Part shown: piece after piece, positions 62,930 to 64,000 of the stretch
Position numbering within the stretch: position 1 is the stretch's first letter
How the letters are laid out: every line of letters begins with the position of its first letter
Assembly (NCBI GenBank): GCA_027075325.1
Contig: JALTBN010000051.1
Location: 1,558-65,557 of the forward strand
Direction: 5' to 3'
Origin: Thermococcus sp.
Lineage (GTDB): Archaea; Methanobacteriota_B; Thermococci; Thermococcales; Thermococcaceae
DNA length: 64,000 nucleotides
The notes under the pieces: model-generated
The model's input: the letters and a program-made list of their open reading frames with translations, nothing else
Databases searched by the model: none
What the model was told of the DNA's origin: nothing
Program-made: the position numbers and the translations under genes

Positions 62930-63649
62930 TCAAATAACGAACCCCCTGTTATAAATGTTACCCAGCAGGTGTGGAGAACCGAGAAAGTGCTCCACGCCCT
63001 TCACGTGGCCGAGTCCAACGACTGCGACGATCTTGGGTCTCCTTATCCCTCTACCCCGCAACTCATCCACCGTGCGGATAAGATTGCGGGCCATGATGAC
63101 GTTCCTCTCCTCAACGAGGACCCGGTAGAGGTACGGGTATCTGTTTCGGAATTCGAACATCATCTCCCTGTACGACTCCACGGGATCCCCCAGCTCCTCT
63201 GCGGCTGCACCTCTCACACCCGGAAGGAAAAAGGATAATCCCTCGAAAGCCAGGAGGAGTCTCTCTCTGAGCGGGGCCGCAAGTATCTTTGACATTATGC
63301 TCCTTATGTCCTCATCGATAAGGAGAAGGGGGATTCTGAGCCTTCCTGCCGCTTCAATAGCCGCCAGCATCTCACCCCCAGGAGTCATCCCAAACTCTTC
63401 GCCCAGTCTCTCCTCGAATTTGGTCAGGAGATAGCTGACCAGACCGGAGCGTCCGAACTGCAGGCTCTCTTTCAGTCCAGCCTTTGCCCCGGAAGTGATT
63501 CCCCTGAACCTCAGGGGATCGAGTTCAACGGCTATGGCGGTGGGGTTTTCTTGCTCTATCACCCTCAGGACTTCCTCCCTGCTCCTGGGTGATACGTGCA
63601 TCGTTCCGATTATCCTGACGTATTTCAGATAGCTCATTCCTCCGCTCAT
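62930..63649 (-). CDS. TraB-domain protein
   Basis: This 239-residue protein has RIIGTMHVSPRSREEV at the start, AVELDPLRFRG next and VGLGHVKGVEHFL at the end, the three blocks of TraB/PrgY-like (Tiki-type) putative proteases. There is no membrane segment of note apart from a short hydrophobic stretch. Its role in archaea is unknown. ATG 63649 follows GGAGGAAAAGCA and overlaps the stop of the RNase Z gene (ATGA). Confidence 0.85.
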   Translation of the reverse strand: MSGGMSYLKYVRIIGTMHVSPRSREEVLRVIEQENPTAIAVELDPLRFRGITSGAKAGLKESLQFGRSGLVSYLLTKFEERLGEEFGMTPGGEMLAAIEAAGRLRIPLLLIDEDIRSIMSKILAAPLRERLLLAFEGLSFFLPGVRGAAAEELGDPVESYREMMFEFRNRYPYLYRVLVEERNVIMARNLIRTVDELRGRGIRRPKIVAVVGLGHVKGVEHFLGSPHLLGNIYNRGFVI

Positions 63650-64000
63650 TGCTTTTCCTCCAGGATGCTTTTGAGCTCCCATGTGCCCGATTTAAGGGTT
63701 ATGACGTCGAAATCCTTCGGGACTACCGCGTTAACACCGAGACCCTCGCATATTTGCAGGGCTTCCTCAACGTACTCCCGGTAGCTGTAGCGGAAGGCCC
63801 TGTGAAAGAGCGCCAGGAGCTTCACCTTTGCCCTTTTAGCGGTCTCACAGGCCTCTTCCACAGTGGAGTGGTAGCTCTCACCCCTATCTTTAGGATTCAG
63901 GTAGGTGGCCTCGTGGATAAGCAGGTCGGCCCTCTCCGCAAAGAGCCTCACCCTCTCGCAGGGCTTGGTGTCACCTGTGTAAACTACCTTGAGCCCCTTC
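63646..64000 (-). CDS. rnz: Ribonuclease Z, C-terminal part
   Basis: Only the C-terminal ~117 residues are in the window; the gene continues to the right. The visible frame begins KGLKVVYTGDTKPCERV (metal-binding GDT), then ADLLIHEATYL and LLALFHRAFRYS with further metal ligands of the metallo-beta-lactamase fold. RNase Z cuts the 3' trailer of pre-tRNA. The stop overlaps the TraB start by 4 bases. Confidence 0.88.
   Translation of the reverse strand, partial: KGLKVVYTGDTKPCERVRLFAERADLLIHEATYLNPKDRGESYHSTVEEACETAKRAKVKLLALFHRAFRYSYREYVEEALQICEGLGVNAVVPKDFDVITLKSGTWELKSILEEKQ

Overview
The window is a dense stretch of a hyperthermophilic archaeal chromosome, almost certainly Thermococcus (Thermococcales). 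The gene set points there directly: an ADP-dependent phosphofructokinase and a cupin-type glucose-6-phosphate isomerase, an intein-containing KOD/Vent-like family B DNA polymerase, Hel308, GatDE, archaeal RNA polymerase subunit F, SRP19, L21e, a WtpABC tungstate transporter, CGP-CTERM surface proteins, TATA boxes 25 to 30 bases ahead of starts, and GGTG/GAGGTGA ribosome sites.

Layout. 1-14300: a cut-off secreted protein, ADP-phosphofructokinase, a TOPRIM-like protein paired with a membrane protein, a RecJ/DHH nuclease with DnaJ-type zinc fingers, a HAD hydrolase, DNA polymerase B carrying a mini-intein, an NSUN-type RNA methyltransferase, and a damaged ABC transporter (in-frame stop in the permease, frameshift in the ATPase). 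14300-26100: AMMECR1, a DUF77-DUF373-coiled-coil cluster, an endonuclease IV-like protein, a P1 peptidase, an EF-Tu domain-2-like protein, TatD, a thioesterase, a PadR/MFS pair with a large dyad operator, L-asparaginase, MoaB and MoeA. 26200-36000: WtpCBA, a ZIP transporter behind a DtxR-like palindrome, a UPF0200 kinase-like protein, Hel308, SRP19 and TrmI. 36000-41300: an Nfn-type flavoprotein pair behind SurR-like sites, then an accessory islet (HsdR_N-like endonuclease and a frameshifted AAA ATPase behind a 22-bp palindrome), then GcvH. 41400-49500: KsgA, DUF655, RpoF and L21e, a CGP-CTERM protein, Pus10, and a tightly overlapped translin/EndoV/RibK operon. 49600-58400: gatD and gatE with a VapBC-like toxin-antitoxin pair wedged between them, a glycosyltransferase, a HIT protein and a second CGP-CTERM protein. 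58400-64000: tRNA-Val, a roughly 290-bp element with terminal inverted repeats next to it, MoaD, alanine aminotransferase, a two-gene LysO-type exporter, glucose-6-phosphate isomerase, an M50 protease, a KH protein, a TraB protein and a cut-off RNase Z.

The genes fit a sugar- and peptide-fermenting, tungsten-using, sulfur-responsive heterotroph. Glycolysis enzymes sit behind motifs resembling the Thermococcales glycolytic motif. WtpABC with MoaB, MoeA and MoaD supply the tungstopterin cofactor. The Nfn pair appears to be under SurR-type redox control. The most notable observations are the terminal-inverted-repeat element by tRNA-Val, the doubly broken ABC locus, the toxin-antitoxin pair inside gatDE, and a set of strong perfect or near-perfect palindromic operators.
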